The notes under the pieces were generated by a model that worked only from the letters and a program-made list of their open reading frames with translations, ran no database searches and was not told the origin of the DNA. Of a stretch of DNA of 64,000 bases, positions 28,475-37,557 are shown in pieces. The position numbers and the translations under genes are program-made. Within the stretch, counting starts at the first letter, position 1. Each line of letters opens with the position of its first letter. Source of the DNA: Micavibrio sp. UBA6145 (GTDB taxonomy: Bacteria > Pseudomonadota > Alphaproteobacteria > Micavibrionales > UBA1664); assembly GCA_002423205.1 (NCBI GenBank), contig DIUZ01000002.1, positions 434,001 through 498,000 on the forward strand. Direction: 5' to 3'.

Positions 28475-29197
28475 TTACATGACAAAAAAACCGGTGATTT
28501 GATACCCCATCAAGAGGAACCCCAGCATCATCATGACGGCGTTGGCGGAATAGGCGTGGCGCATAAAGCTCCCCGATTTCCGCCAGTAGGTGATTGCAAT
28601 CAAAATAGCGGCCAGCGCCAGAATTTGGCCTATCTCAACCCCGATATTGAAGGAAATGAGATTGACCAGAAGCCCGTCCTTCGGGAGTTCGTAATCAAGA
28701 ATTTTGGTGGCAAGACCAAACCCGTGAAACAGACCGAAGATGAAGGTCGCTTTTTTTGTGTCTGGCTGGAAACCGAGCCAGCGTTGAAAAGCGCCCATGT
28801 TATCAAGCGCCTTGTACACCACCGAAAAGCCGATGATGGCGTCGATGATGAATGGGCTGATGGCAATCTCCATCAGCACACCAGAAAGCAGCGTGATAAC
28901 GTGGCCAATAGCAAACAGAGTCACGTACAAGCCCACATCGCGCAAACGATACAGGAAGAAGATGACGCCGAACAAAAACAACAGGTGGTCGTATCCCGTC
29001 ATCATGTGTTTGGCACCGAGATAGATGAATTCTAGCGGGTGCGGCCCTGATATTTCTTGAATATAGCCTTTGTCGCCTGCCGTGACCCCGTGGGCCAAGG
29101 CTTCGACGGGCAACAGAAAAGCAAAGCCTGCCGCCAGTAATGCAAAGATGCACAGGCGCGAAATACGCTCAAATGCATCCCATTTGAAATGAGACAT
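28475..29197 (-). CDS. HupE/UreJ-family membrane protein
   Basis: A 240-residue membrane protein of the HupE/UreJ_2 type, with six to seven hydrophobic segments. Diagnostic pieces are GPHPLEFIYLGAKHMMTGYDHLLFL, which I read in parts as the HxxTGxDHLLF metal-binding helix, and AIGHVITLL with a second conserved histidine. Relatives are nickel or cobalt permeases of hydrogenase and urease operons; in resistance islands they accompany nickel efflux genes. It is opposite to the regulator and exporter genes at 29613-30988. Confidence 0.85.
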   Translation of the reverse strand: MSHFKWDAFERISRLCIFALLAAGFAFLLPVEALAHGVTAGDKGYIQEISGPHPLEFIYLGAKHMMTGYDHLLFLFGVIFFLYRLRDVGLYVTLFAIGHVITLLSGVLMEIAISPFIIDAIIGFSVVYKALDNMGAFQRWLGFQPDTKKATFIFGLFHGFGLATKILDYELPKDGLLVNLISFNIGVEIGQILALAAILIAITYWRKSGSFMRHAYSANAVMMMLGFLLMGYQITGFFVM

Positions 29198-29207
29198 GAT
29201 TTTTTCC

Positions 29208-29567
29208 TTAGATTGTATGGATAAAAAGAAGGAGGGTGCTTAGGCCGCAATGCGCGGGGGGGCGTTCAAAGCCGCAAAGAAATGGACTTGTAAAGCTGGT
29301 GTCCATGCGGAGGCCCCAAGTTATCCTATTTGAAAAGGGCACAAATGTACGTAAGGGCGTGTCGGTGCTCCAAGCATTATGCTCGTGCATTCCAAAATCA
29401 TTAGTACCTGAAGTTTTGATTTTATCATTTTCAGGTTGGGTATCGGCAAGTTCATGATGATGGTGGCCGTGCTCTGGCGACAAAGTCATGGGTACATAGA
29501 CAGCAAGGCTTGCCAGAAGCAGCACGCCTGTAAGCATTATAAAAAGGGCTTGTTTGATTTTTCGCAT
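29208..29567 (-). CDS. His-rich small membrane/periplasmic protein
   Basis: A 119-residue protein starting with a hydrophobic segment (ALFIMLTGVLLLASLAVYVPM, residues 7-27), followed by GHHHHEL, a likely metal-binding cluster, and a C-terminal hydrophobic stretch (CGLSTLLLFIHTI). No family is recognised. It is immediately upstream of the HupE-like gene on the minus strand and divergent from the CsoR/InrS-type regulator, so it is likely the first gene of a nickel- or cobalt-induced operon controlled from the shared intergenic region. Confidence 0.6.
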   Translation of the reverse strand: MRKIKQALFIMLTGVLLLASLAVYVPMTLSPEHGHHHHELADTQPENDKIKTSGTNDFGMHEHNAWSTDTPLRTFVPFSNRITWGLRMDTSFTSPFLCGFERPPAHCGLSTLLLFIHTI

Positions 29568-29582
29568 GAGCTAGCGTTGACC

Positions 29583-29601
29583 TATCCTCCCTAGGGGGAT
29601 A
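29583..29601. promoter_or_regulatory. Putative CsoR/RcnR-family operator
   Basis: TATCCTCCCTAGGGGGATA, an imperfect GC-tract inverted repeat (ATCC...GGAT arms around CCTAGG), lies in the 45-bp divergent region between the His-rich protein gene and the regulator start. G/C-tract palindromes in this position are typical operators of this family. Confidence 0.55.
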
Positions 29602-29612
29602 CCATCACCGTC

Positions 29613-29864
29613 ATGAAAAAGCAATCCCCACACCATCATCACGATGATATATCCCTGCGCCTCAAAAAGGCCGAAGGGCACCTGCGCAGCATCATTGAAA
29701 TGATTGATACTGGCCGCCCTTGCGTCGATATAGCCCAACAGATGCACGCCGTTGAAAAAGCTGTTTCACAGGCTAAGCGTACCCTTATTCAGGATCATAT
29801 CGACCACTGCCTAGAAGACGGCGTATCGCTGAATGAATTCAAAGAAATCACGAAGTATCTATAG
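29613..29864 (+). CDS. CsoR/RcnR/InrS-family metal-sensing repressor
   Basis: An 83-residue all-helical repressor. The core ISLRLKKAEGHLRSIIEMID and the metal-site residues Cys in RPCVDIAQQM and His plus Cys in QDHIDHCLED give the Cys-His-Cys set seen in CsoR and in the nickel sensor InrS. The N-terminal HHHH resembles the extra histidine ligand of InrS-type nickel sensing, which fits the neighbouring RcnA-like nickel exporter rather than copper. Metal binding normally releases the repressor from DNA. It is nine bases upstream of the exporter gene, forming a regulator-exporter operon with the operator at 29583-29601. Confidence 0.88.
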   Translation: MKKQSPHHHHDDISLRLKKAEGHLRSIIEMIDTGRPCVDIAQQMHAVEKAVSQAKRTLIQDHIDHCLEDGVSLNEFKEITKYL

Positions 29865-29872
29865 GTGCCGTC

Positions 29873-30988
29873 ATGACTCCGTTTTCAGAATTACTCCAGC
29901 AAGGCACGCAACACGCTTGGCTGTTCATCCCCAGCGCGATTTTGCTGGGTGCCCTGCACGGGCTGGAGCCGGGGCACTCCAAAACCATGATGGCAGCATT
30001 CATTGTGGCTGTTCGCGGGACAATCAAACAAGCCGTACTACTTGGTCTTTCTGCAACACTATCCCACACCGCCGTAGTCTGGGGGGTGGCCTTGGGCGGT
30101 ATGTATTTATTCGGCAGTGTGGATGTCGAGGCATCGGAGCCATATTTTCAACTGGCTTCCGCCGCCATTATCATTGGCGTCGCCCTTTGGATGCTATGGC
30201 GCACCCATACGGATAATCTTCGCGCCAAGGCGGAAGACCATCATCACGACCACGGCGATACCCACCGTATTGATACAGGCCACGGCATGATGGCGTTATC
30301 CGTATTCGAGGATGGTGTACCGCCACGCTTCCGTATCAAATTCGAGGATGGTTATGGCTGGCAAGCGGCGGATGTCACCTTGGAAACCGAACGACCTGAC
30401 GGCACGCGCCAAGCGTTTTCGTTTACCGATAAAGGTGGGTATCTGGAGTCTGTCGAAGAAATCCCAGAGCCGCATGAGTTCATGGCACGTATCCGCCTCG
30501 GCCACGGCAATCATTTCCATGATTACGATGTGTCCTTTGTGGAGCACGCGCATGGCCACGACCATATGCACGAGGAGTTGTCAGGGCTTGATGTCTCAAC
30601 AGGTGGCTACCAAGATGCACATGCGCTTGCGCACGCCAACGATATCCGCCGCCGTTTTGCAGGCCGCACTGTTACCACATGGCAGATAGCCCTGTTTGGC
30701 CTCACGGGCGGCCTTATCCCGTGCCCTGCGGCCATTACAGTGCTGCTGCTATGCCTCCAACTCAAGGAAATCGCCTTGGGCGCAACCTTGGTACTCAGCT
30801 TCAGCATTGGCCTTGCCTTGACGCTTGTAACAGTTGGTATCGCTGCGGCATGGAGTGTTAAACACGCGGCAAACCGCTATGCGTGGTTTGGCACATTCGT
30901 ACGTAAGGCACCTTACTTTTCGTCCATCCTCATTCTTGTTATCGGCGTTTACATGGCCATGCACGGCTGGCACGGTCTTACAAAGTGA
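29873..30988 (+). CDS. RcnA-type nickel/cobalt exporter (NiCoT family)
   Basis: A 371-residue inner-membrane protein of the NiCoT family. LLGALHGLEPGHSKTMMAAF is the signature helix, and GLTGGLIPCPAAITVLL starts the C-terminal half. About six hydrophobic segments are seen. The cytoplasmic loop is unusually long (about residues 115-260): it holds HHHDHGDTHRIDTGHG, then a small beta-rich domain with VPPRFRIKFEDGYGW and EIPEPHEFMARIRLGHGNH, then HAHGHDHMHE. The loop probably binds metal before export. The stop overlaps the GTG of the next gene (GTGA), so translation is coupled. Confidence 0.88.
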   Translation: MTPFSELLQQGTQHAWLFIPSAILLGALHGLEPGHSKTMMAAFIVAVRGTIKQAVLLGLSATLSHTAVVWGVALGGMYLFGSVDVEASEPYFQLASAAIIIGVALWMLWRTHTDNLRAKAEDHHHDHGDTHRIDTGHGMMALSVFEDGVPPRFRIKFEDGYGWQAADVTLETERPDGTRQAFSFTDKGGYLESVEEIPEPHEFMARIRLGHGNHFHDYDVSFVEHAHGHDHMHEELSGLDVSTGGYQDAHALAHANDIRRRFAGRTVTTWQIALFGLTGGLIPCPAAITVLLLCLQLKEIALGATLVLSFSIGLALTLVTVGIAAAWSVKHAANRYAWFGTFVRKAPYFSSILILVIGVYMAMHGWHGLTK

Positions 30989-31437
30989 TAGAAGCGTTGG
31001 GGGCTTATGGCGGGTTGTTTATGGCGGCGTTTTTGGCTGCCACCATCATCCCCGCACAGTCGGAAGCGGTATTGGTAGGCCTTCTCGCCCTTAAAACCTA
31101 TCCCGCTATGTCATTGATAGCTGTGGCCAGTATCGGCAATGTGCTTGGGGCTGTCGTCAACTGGTGGCTGGGGCGTGGTATCGAAAACTTCAAAGACCGA
31201 AAATGGTTCCCCGTAAAACCGCATGCGCTTCTAAAGGCACAGGGGTGGTACACCAAATACGGGCGATGGTCTTTGCTTTTAAGCTGGGTGCCTATGATTG
31301 GTGACCCTATAACAGTCGCAGCAGGCGTGATGCGCGAAAAATTCCTGCCGTTCCTGTTGCTGGTATCGATTGCAAAAATCGGAAGGTATCTGTTGATTGC
31401 TGAAGTTCTAATGCCTTCGCTGAATTTATTGAAATGA
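30985..31437 (+). CDS. YqaA/DedA-like inner-membrane protein
   Basis: A 150-residue membrane protein beginning with GTG at 30985, four bases inside the exporter's stop. Characteristic elements are AATIIPAQSEAVLVGL, SIGNVLGAVVNWWLGRG and SWVPMIGDPITVAAGVMR, which define the YqaA branch of the SNARE-associated/DedA superfamily. DedA proteins are linked to undecaprenyl phosphate or lipid flipping, but YqaA-type members in metal islands have no known role. Tight coupling suggests expression with the nickel exporter. Its stop lies inside the first operator repeat of the Fic gene. Confidence 0.8.
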   Translation: MIEALGAYGGLFMAAFLAATIIPAQSEAVLVGLLALKTYPAMSLIAVASIGNVLGAVVNWWLGRGIENFKDRKWFPVKPHALLKAQGWYTKYGRWSLLLSWVPMIGDPITVAAGVMREKFLPFLLLVSIAKIGRYLLIAEVLMPSLNLLK

Positions 31438-31509
31438 GCTATAGAAAGAGGTTCTATAACTCATTTTTATATGTTATTATGAGCTATAGAAAGAGGTTCT
31501 ATAACTCAT
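31434..31509. promoter_or_regulatory. Duplicated palindromic operator upstream of fic
   Basis: Two identical 31-bp units at 31434-31464 and 31479-31509. Each holds an inverted repeat GAGCTATAGAA/TTCTATAACTC around AGAGG, with one mismatch. The units start 45 bp apart, about four helical turns, and the second runs into the Fic ATG. This looks like a cooperative autoregulatory site, likely bound by the winged-helix end of the Fic protein. Confidence 0.7.
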
Positions 31510-32614
31510 GGTTTGGATTTGGCAGAACACAGATTGGCCCGAATTTAGGTACGATAAAAAGGCTATCAGCAGCTTTGAAACAGAGTTCCTGCACAAGGCT
31601 GGAACCCTCTATGGCTCAATGAAGCATATGGGTGAAGAAGATAAGCTCTCTGTCACCATCGAGCTTATCAGTGAAGAAGCTGTAAAAACATCAAAGATAG
31701 AAGGCGAGATACTGGATCGCAATTCCGTTCAGTCCTCTATCCAGCGTCAGTTGGGCCTGAAACCTTCACACAAAAAGGGAACGCCAGCCGAGGAGGGCGT
31801 TTCGAAGATGATGGTTGACCTCTACAAGACATGGGATGCGCCATTAAGTCATGAAACGCTTTACCATTGGCATACCATGCTGATGGATGGGCAAAGAAGC
31901 ATTCGGGATATTGGCCGTTACAGGACACATGAAGAACCAATGCAGATTGTATCTGCAAGGCTTGATAAACCTGAAGTTCACTATGAGGCCCCGCCATCAA
32001 AATCGATGAAGCGCGAAATGGCAGCTTTTATCACTAGGTTCAACAAAAGCAAAAAAACGGAATCCGCCCTCGTTCGTTCGGGCATAGCCCATTTATATTT
32101 TGAGGCAATTCACCCGTTTGAGGATGGAAACGGTCGTATAGGCCGCGCCGTTTCAGAAAAAGCATTATCCCAGAATTTAGGGCGTCCTACCCTGATTGCT
32201 TTGGCGCAAGCCATTGAAGCCAACAGGAAAGCTTATTATTCGGCTCTGCAATTAAACTCTCAGGACGACATGGACATAACCGATTGGCTGGTTTACTTCG
32301 CCAAGACCGTTCTGGCGGCTCAGGATAGGACACAAAAAACAATCGATTTCCTGATAGGGAAAACCAAACTTTATGACCGTTGTTCCGAGAAGATGAATGA
32401 GCGTCAGAAAAGAGTCATCGACCGCATGTTCAAGGAAGGGATTGATGGCTTCAAGGGCGGCCTAAGCGCAGAAAACTACATGACGATCACGAAGGCCCCA
32501 CGCGCAACGACAACTCGCGATTTACAGGCTTTGGTAGAAATGGGCGCACTCACAAAAACAGGTGAGCTCCGCTACACAAGGTACAATCTCAATCTTCCTG
32601 TAAGCGGAAAATAA
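31508..32614 (+). CDS. Fic-domain protein with DUF4172-type N-terminus and winged-helix C-terminus
   Basis: A 368-residue Fic protein, expected to transfer AMP (or another nucleotide part) to protein hydroxyls. The catalytic loop HPFEDGNGRIGR begins at His202. The inhibitory helix motif TSKIEG, of the (S/T)xxxE(G/N) form, is near residue 60, so this is a class II, self-inhibited Fic. The first 80 residues resemble DUF4172. The C-terminal AENYMTITKAPRATTTRDLQ and following residues form a winged-helix DNA-binding domain. All active-site residues are present. No separate antitoxin gene is next to it. The duplicated palindrome at 31434-31509 suggests autoregulation. Confidence 0.92.
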   Translation: MVWIWQNTDWPEFRYDKKAISSFETEFLHKAGTLYGSMKHMGEEDKLSVTIELISEEAVKTSKIEGEILDRNSVQSSIQRQLGLKPSHKKGTPAEEGVSKMMVDLYKTWDAPLSHETLYHWHTMLMDGQRSIRDIGRYRTHEEPMQIVSARLDKPEVHYEAPPSKSMKREMAAFITRFNKSKKTESALVRSGIAHLYFEAIHPFEDGNGRIGRAVSEKALSQNLGRPTLIALAQAIEANRKAYYSALQLNSQDDMDITDWLVYFAKTVLAAQDRTQKTIDFLIGKTKLYDRCSEKMNERQKRVIDRMFKEGIDGFKGGLSAENYMTITKAPRATTTRDLQALVEMGALTKTGELRYTRYNLNLPVSGK

Positions 32615-32615
32615 T

Positions 32616-34412
32616 TTAAGGTTGGCTGGGCCCTGGTTTCGGAGAAGGTTTACGCGAACCACCAAACGCAGCCTTGTTGAACTTTCCTGACATTTTCTTA
32701 GGCTTGGGCGTTTTGGGCGGGTATGGCTGCGCTTTGTATTGCGGTGAAATATTCTGCCTGATCTCAGAGACGATTTTTTCCGACTTCGTTCTTACCTGCT
32801 CAGGCGTGAGAATTTTGACAGGCTTGGTTTGAGAAGCCTTCATATTAAACAAGCTGCTGGTGGTCGGCTTTTGTGGCTCTTGGCTTGGTATAGGCTGGCG
32901 CTGTTGCTCGGGCGCGCCTCTAGCCTGCTGTCTTTGCGCCCGTTCAATAACCGCCCTAATAGGCGATACCGTAGCTTTTGAGGGTCGCGCGGGCGGGGGT
33001 GGTGGCCTGAACCGTTCCAGCACGTTCTCACGCACCAGTGCGGCCTTGAGTTGCAGTTTCAGGGCATATTCCTGATTGGTGATGATGCGGCTCTGGCGTT
33101 CAAACGTGGGTTTGACTGGCTGCGCTGCCAGTGCTTTCTCGATACTGTCCACGAACAACTTGTATTTTTGGTAGTCGGTATATGTGCCTTTGAGAATATC
33201 TAGGCGGGTTCGCATATCTTTCAGCTTGGCGTGGATGCCTTCCCTGTAGTTGCGCTTATAACGCTCTTTTTGGCGGTTGACCCTGATTTGCTTTTCCCGT
33301 TCCGTGAGGCGCAGGGTTCGGCGGCGTTCGACGCGGCCAGCAAGAATGTCTTTCGAGAACTTTACGGCCTTGCCTATCGCGCTTCGTACGACACCAGATA
33401 AACGGGTTTTGGATTCTAGCCGCTCGAAGTGCCGCAGGCGCGTATCAAGGCGGCTCATATCCGCTTCAATGCCCCTGATTTGTTTTCCTAACGGCGTATG
33501 AGGCCATTTGGCGCGCTCGGTGTTTACGTCCTTGATTTCTTTTGCAAGGTCGCTGCGCCTGCGGTCTTGGTCTATCGCTTTGTAGTCGGGCTTGTGGCCC
33601 TTACCATCATCGCCTCCCTTGGCGTTACTGGGCGTGTTTTGCTTTCCATCCCCGTTGCCGCCTTTGCCTTGCTTGCCTTTGCCGTCCTTGTCGTCTTCAT
33701 CTTCCTTTTTACCTTCGCCTTCTTCGTCTTCGTCCTTTAGGCGTTCTTCAATGGCTTTGGCTTCAGGCCCGATATGGACTTGTGGCACACGGTCGATGCC
33801 TTGGTCTTCCAGAGTGCGGCGGTCAATTTTGGCTTCGGGGAAGCCATCGCGTTCAAGGGCATCATTCACGAACGTCTCCCACACGGAACGGATGAGTTCT
33901 ATCTCCTGCGGGCCTTGTTCCTTGTCATCAAGGATGCGGGTTTTCTTGCCAAAGCCGTCTTTGGTGACTTCGCGGGTTGTGAACAGCAAATGGGCATGGT
34001 GGTTGCGCCTGTCATGCCCGTCACCCTCAACGGGGGTGTGTATGGCGGCATCCACGGCCACGCCATACCTGTTCACCATCCACTGGGATTGATCCCGCAC
34101 CAAGGCTTCACGGGAAGCTGCGGATAGTTCATGCGGCAGGGCAAGAATGACCTCCCGTGCCACGCGGGAATTCTTGCGTGTCTCGGCAGCTTCTGCCGCA
34201 TTCCATAGCAGGGCGCGGTTGTAGGTGGTTTCAGGGGCATTGGGCGGGGCTAGGATGAACGAGGCTGCCACACCCTTGCGGTGCTGGTAGTGGTGGGCAA
34301 AGCCCAAGCGGTCGTCCATCAGTTCCGCCCCTGCACGATAAGCAGCAGCGGCAACGGCTGAAGCGCCATCGGCCCGTGAAAACACACGCAACGAACAATG
34401 AAAAATCGCCAA
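32616..34412 (-). CDS. MobA/MobL-type conjugative relaxase (MOBQ)
   Basis: A roughly 598-residue relaxase that would nick oriT and lead the DNA strand into a recipient. The N-terminal domain has MAIFHCSLRVFSR (if the TTG at 34412 is the start), SAVAAAAYRAG, and the metal-binding histidine set in RRNHHAHLLFTTRE. A long Lys/Asp/Glu/Gly low-complexity segment (about residues 250-310) and a coiled-coil-rich, basic C-terminal part follow. The frame can be extended 30 codons upstream, but family members begin at the AIFHCS strand. A helicase domain is absent. It converges with fic, one base apart, and the putative oriT lies upstream. Confidence 0.88.
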   Translation of the reverse strand: MAIFHCSLRVFSRADGASAVAAAAYRAGAELMDDRLGFAHHYQHRKGVAASFILAPPNAPETTYNRALLWNAAEAAETRKNSRVAREVILALPHELSAASREALVRDQSQWMVNRYGVAVDAAIHTPVEGDGHDRRNHHAHLLFTTREVTKDGFGKKTRILDDKEQGPQEIELIRSVWETFVNDALERDGFPEAKIDRRTLEDQGIDRVPQVHIGPEAKAIEERLKDEDEEGEGKKEDEDDKDGKGKQGKGGNGDGKQNTPSNAKGGDDGKGHKPDYKAIDQDRRRSDLAKEIKDVNTERAKWPHTPLGKQIRGIEADMSRLDTRLRHFERLESKTRLSGVVRSAIGKAVKFSKDILAGRVERRRTLRLTEREKQIRVNRQKERYKRNYREGIHAKLKDMRTRLDILKGTYTDYQKYKLFVDSIEKALAAQPVKPTFERQSRIITNQEYALKLQLKAALVRENVLERFRPPPPPARPSKATVSPIRAVIERAQRQQARGAPEQQRQPIPSQEPQKPTTSSLFNMKASQTKPVKILTPEQVRTKSEKIVSEIRQNISPQYKAQPYPPKTPKPKKMSGKFNKAAFGGSRKPSPKPGPSQP

Positions 34413-34503
34413 AAGTGTTGCCTTTCTCGGCAACCCACAGGCGATTGTTTTTATTGTTATTTTGTTCGCCCAAACAAAAGAAGGCGCTCGTACTGAGAGC
34501 ACT

Positions 34504-34533
34504 GCAAACGAAGTTTGCGTAAGTGCGCTATTA
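34504..34533 (+). other. Putative MOBQ-type origin of transfer (oriT)
   Basis: Inverted repeat GCAAAC-GAA-GTTTGC at 34504-34518 is followed at once by GTAAGTGCGCTATTA. The TAAGTGCG/C core matches nic regions of RSF1010-like MOBQ plasmids (inverted repeat, then TAARTGCG^C), with the expected nick between 34527 and 34528. It lies about 90 bases upstream of the relaxase start, the usual place. Confidence 0.75.
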
Positions 34534-34680
34534 CTGCCTCTCTATCTTCAGGATAAGGGGAATGGATTAAGGAAGGGTGTAAATCCTCGTGTCCCTAAAC
34601 AGGTCTTTAGCCTAGCTCGATTCTTGGTTTTCTGAAGTGCTCGCATAGAAGTAGAAAATATTTTTTTGTCATTCGGTTTT

Positions 34681-36888
34681 TCAAAGCTGTAGCACTTTTA
34701 ATCGCAGTGCATTGCCAATCACACTGACCGAACTTAACCCCATAGCTGCTGCCGCGATAATGGGGCTTAGCAGCAAGCCGAAGGCTGGATAAAGAATGCC
34801 AGCCGCAATAGGCACACCGGCCACATTGTAGATGAAGGCAAAAAACAAATTCTGCCGGATATTACTCATCACCGCTTCCGAGAGCTTCCGGGCGCGGACG
34901 ATGCCTATTAAATCACCTTTCAGCAGGGTTATGCCTGCGCTCTCCATGGCAACGTCCGTGCCTGTCCCCATGGCTATGCCGACATCCGCAGCCGCTAATG
35001 CTGGAGCATCGTTTGTACCGTCACCCGCCATAGCTACCACTTTACCGCTTTCCCGAAGCCCTTTGACAATAAGGCCTTTTTGGTCTGGCAAGACCTCGGC
35101 CTCCACTTCGTCGATACCCAGCGTTTGAGCGACAGCTTGCGCGGTACGGCGGTTATCCCCTGTCAGCATGACCACACGGATGCCTAAGGCTTTCAGTTGC
35201 CTGATGGCTTCTGGTGTTGTGGATTTAATAGGGTCTTTGATGGCCAGTAACCCAGCAATTTTGCCATCCGCCGCGATGAATATTACGGTCGCGCCATCAT
35301 CCCGCAGATCATCGGCTTGCGGGCCAAGGGCCGAAACATCAACCCCGCTTTCTTCAAATAGAATACGATTACCGAGTAAAACGGCCTGACCGTCAATTTT
35401 TCCAACAACGCCTTTTCCGGTGGGGGAGTTGAAGTCTACCACGGTCTTCAGTGAAAGGTTTTTAGCTTTCGCCGCACTCAAAATGGCATGAGCCAGTGGA
35501 TGCTCGCTGCTTTTTTCCAAGGATGCCGCCATGACAAGGATGTCGTCCACGTTTAGGCCATTCGCAGTGATGATTTGTGTAACCGTGGGTTTTCCTTCCG
35601 TCAGCGTACCAGTTTTATCAACAACCAGCGTATCGACCTTCTCCATGCGCTCCAGTGCTTCAGCGTTCTTGATGAGAACGCCAGCGGCCGCTCCACGGCC
35701 CACGCCAACCATGATGGACATCGGCGTAGCCAAGCCCAGTGCACACGGGCATGCGATGATAAGCACACTGACTGCCGCAATTAGCGCATAACTGAAGGCG
35801 GGCGAGGGGCCATAAATCCACCATACAGCAAAGGCAAGGATGGCTATCAGTATAACGGCAGGCACAAACCATGATGCCACGACATCGGCCAGACGTTGAA
35901 TAGGCGCACGGCTACGTTGCGCATCGGCAACCATATGCACAATTTGGGAAAGCATGGTTTCGTGGCCTACACGCTCTGCCATCATAACAAAAGAGCCCGT
36001 CTGGTTGATGGTGCCTCCAATCAAACGGTTGCCAGTTTCTTTCATGACCGGCATCGACTCACCCGTCAGCATGGACTCATCCACCGCGCTGCGGCCTTCG
36101 GTCACTACGCCATCCAACGGTATCTTGTCGCCGGGGCGTACACGCAACAAATCTCCAACATGGATAGCTTCCAGTGAAACATCTTCATCACCGTTAAAAG
36201 TGATGCGCCGCGCTGTCTTTGGTGCAAGGTCAAGTAGGGCACGAATGGCTCCACCCGTTTGTTCACGCGCCCTCAATTCAAGCACCTGCCCCAGCAAAAC
36301 CAAAACGGTAATAACAGCCGCAGCCTCGAAATAAACGGGTACCGCGCCATCATGGATGCGAAAAGCGTCAGGGAAGACGTTAGGAACAACAGTGGCAATA
36401 ACACTATAAAGCCATGCCGCACCCGTACCGATGGCAATGAGCGTGAACATATTTAATTGGCGGGTAACGAGTGACACCCAACCGCGCTCAAAGAAGGGCC
36501 ATCCAGCCCACAATACTACTGGCGTTGCCAACGCAAGCTGTATCCAATTCGATATTTGCGGTGGTATTAGATGGGAAAGGTTCAATATATGCCCACCCAT
36601 TTCGAGTGCGATAATAGGCATGCTTATCAGCAGCCCAAGCCAGAAACGCCACTTCATGTCGGTATATTCCGCACTAGGACCTTCATCACCCGTCATGACT
36701 TCTGGCTCCAATGCCATGCCGCAAATAGGGCAATTGCCGGGGCCTTGCTGCCTAACTTGCGGATGCATGGGGCATGTGTACGTCAAGCCATCACCCGTAG
36801 CAGGGATGGATTTTTTCTCAGGCTGATGTTTGGAATGGTGGCAGCAATAGTCGCTTTGCTCGTGATTATGATGAGAATGCGTGTCCAT
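34681..36888 (-). CDS. copA: Copper-exporting P1B-type ATPase with heavy-metal-binding N-terminus
   Basis: A 735-residue copper efflux ATPase of the inner membrane. Instead of a CxxC HMA domain the N-terminus has a His/Cys-rich stretch (residues 1-30) and a [21 protein letters not shown] domain of the heavy-metal-binding type. Membrane copper motif CPC is in [13 protein letters not shown], phosphorylated Asp424 in [12 protein letters not shown], actuator TGE in MLTGESMPV, and ATP-binding HP in [31 protein letters not shown] follows. All catalytic motifs are intact. It is the last gene of the copper operon read leftwards from about 40839. Confidence 0.95.
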   Translation of the reverse strand: MDTHSHHNHEQSDYCCHHSKHQPEKKSIPATGDGLTYTCPMHPQVRQQGPGNCPICGMALEPEVMTGDEGPSAEYTDMKWRFWLGLLISMPIIALEMGGHILNLSHLIPPQISNWIQLALATPVVLWAGWPFFERGWVSLVTRQLNMFTLIAIGTGAAWLYSVIATVVPNVFPDAFRIHDGAVPVYFEAAAVITVLVLLGQVLELRAREQTGGAIRALLDLAPKTARRITFNGDEDVSLEAIHVGDLLRVRPGDKIPLDGVVTEGRSAVDESMLTGESMPVMKETGNRLIGGTINQTGSFVMMAERVGHETMLSQIVHMVADAQRSRAPIQRLADVVASWFVPAVILIAILAFAVWWIYGPSPAFSYALIAAVSVLIIACPCALGLATPMSIMVGVGRGAAAGVLIKNAEALERMEKVDTLVVDKTGTLTEGKPTVTQIITANGLNVDDILVMAASLEKSSEHPLAHAILSAAKAKNLSLKTVVDFNSPTGKGVVGKIDGQAVLLGNRILFEESGVDVSALGPQADDLRDDGATVIFIAADGKIAGLLAIKDPIKSTTPEAIRQLKALGIRVVMLTGDNRRTAQAVAQTLGIDEVEAEVLPDQKGLIVKGLRESGKVVAMAGDGTNDAPALAAADVGIAMGTGTDVAMESAGITLLKGDLIGIVRARKLSEAVMSNIRQNLFFAFIYNVAGVPIAAGILYPAFGLLLSPIIAAAAMGLSSVSVIGNALRLKVLQL

Positions 36889-36919
36889 TGCTGCCGCCTC
36901 TGTTTTACTGTGTAAAAGA

Positions 36920-37150
36920 TTATTCCTTATTCACATAGTCTTTATGATGCCCGTGTCCATGCCCGAAAATATGCATGAGCGGACACGCCAACAAAATAAG
37001 ATAGGGTAACGCCACGGCTAAATGGGCGCGATGCTCGGAAAGCAGGTAGTAACTGACTCCGGCCAAAGCCAGAACCAATACAACTCCTTTCCATGACAGC
37101 ATCAAGCCAAGAAAGCCTTTATGCTCATGAGGAACGGTTTCGTGATGCAT
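36920..37150 (-). CDS. DUF2933 family small membrane protein
   Basis: A 76-residue protein with two hydrophobic helices ([21 protein letters not shown] and [19 protein letters not shown]) between His-rich ends ([10 protein letters not shown] and [10 protein letters not shown]). This matches the DUF2933 family, frequent in copper and silver resistance clusters. The role is unknown; the histidines and the LACPLMH motif suggest metal contact. It lies between the ATPase and the Met/Cys-rich secreted protein in one operon. Confidence 0.85.
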   Translation of the reverse strand: MHHETVPHEHKGFLGLMLSWKGVVLVLALAGVSYYLLSEHRAHLAVALPYLILLACPLMHIFGHGHGHHKDYVNKE

Positions 37151-37161
37151 GACGTTCCTCC

Positions 37162-37530
37162 CTAATTATTGAATTGATGGGAACCGCCAGAACGAGGCGC
37201 GGACATGCCATTTTTGTCCATCATCTTTTCACAGCAGCCGCATTTAGCTTTTCCATCGCGCTTGTTCATGCACTGCATGCCTTCCATTTTTCCCGCCATC
37301 ATCTTGCCAGACATCATATCTCCGCACTGCATACCCATCTTTTCGCAGCAGGGGCATCCCATACCTTTTCCAGGTTTCATCATGCCCATGTTATCGTTCA
37401 TCGGCATTGCCATCCGGCTTTCCTGTGCAGGCGCGAGATGATGGGCGGAGTGATTGACGCTTTCAGCTTTTGCCGTTCCGGGGGTCATCGAAATGACCAG
37501 TAAGCCCAGTATATAAAAAAGTTTACGCAT
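37162..37530 (-). CDS. Secreted Met/Cys/His-rich copper-binding protein
   Basis: A 122-residue protein with a signal peptide (MRKLFYILGLLVISMTPGTAKA). The mature part of about 100 residues has roughly 20 methionines, many as MxxM, and cysteine pairs in GMGCPCCEKMGMQCGDMM and KCGCCEKMMDKNG. The repeat CCEKM occurs twice. This composition suits periplasmic Cu(I) sequestration. I do not recognise a named family. It is upstream of the DUF2933 gene in the copper operon. Confidence 0.75.
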   Translation of the reverse strand: MRKLFYILGLLVISMTPGTAKAESVNHSAHHLAPAQESRMAMPMNDNMGMMKPGKGMGCPCCEKMGMQCGDMMSGKMMAGKMEGMQCMNKRDGKAKCGCCEKMMDKNGMSAPRSGGSHQFNN

Positions 37531-37557
37531 AGCTTTTCTCCTTGGTTGTGTGGCTTA

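Noticed and set aside
31434..31622. 62-codon frame with repeated MSYRKRFYNS
   Set aside because: The repeat comes from the duplicated operator, whose 45-bp period happens to be a multiple of three; the rest lies in the Fic gene in another frame.
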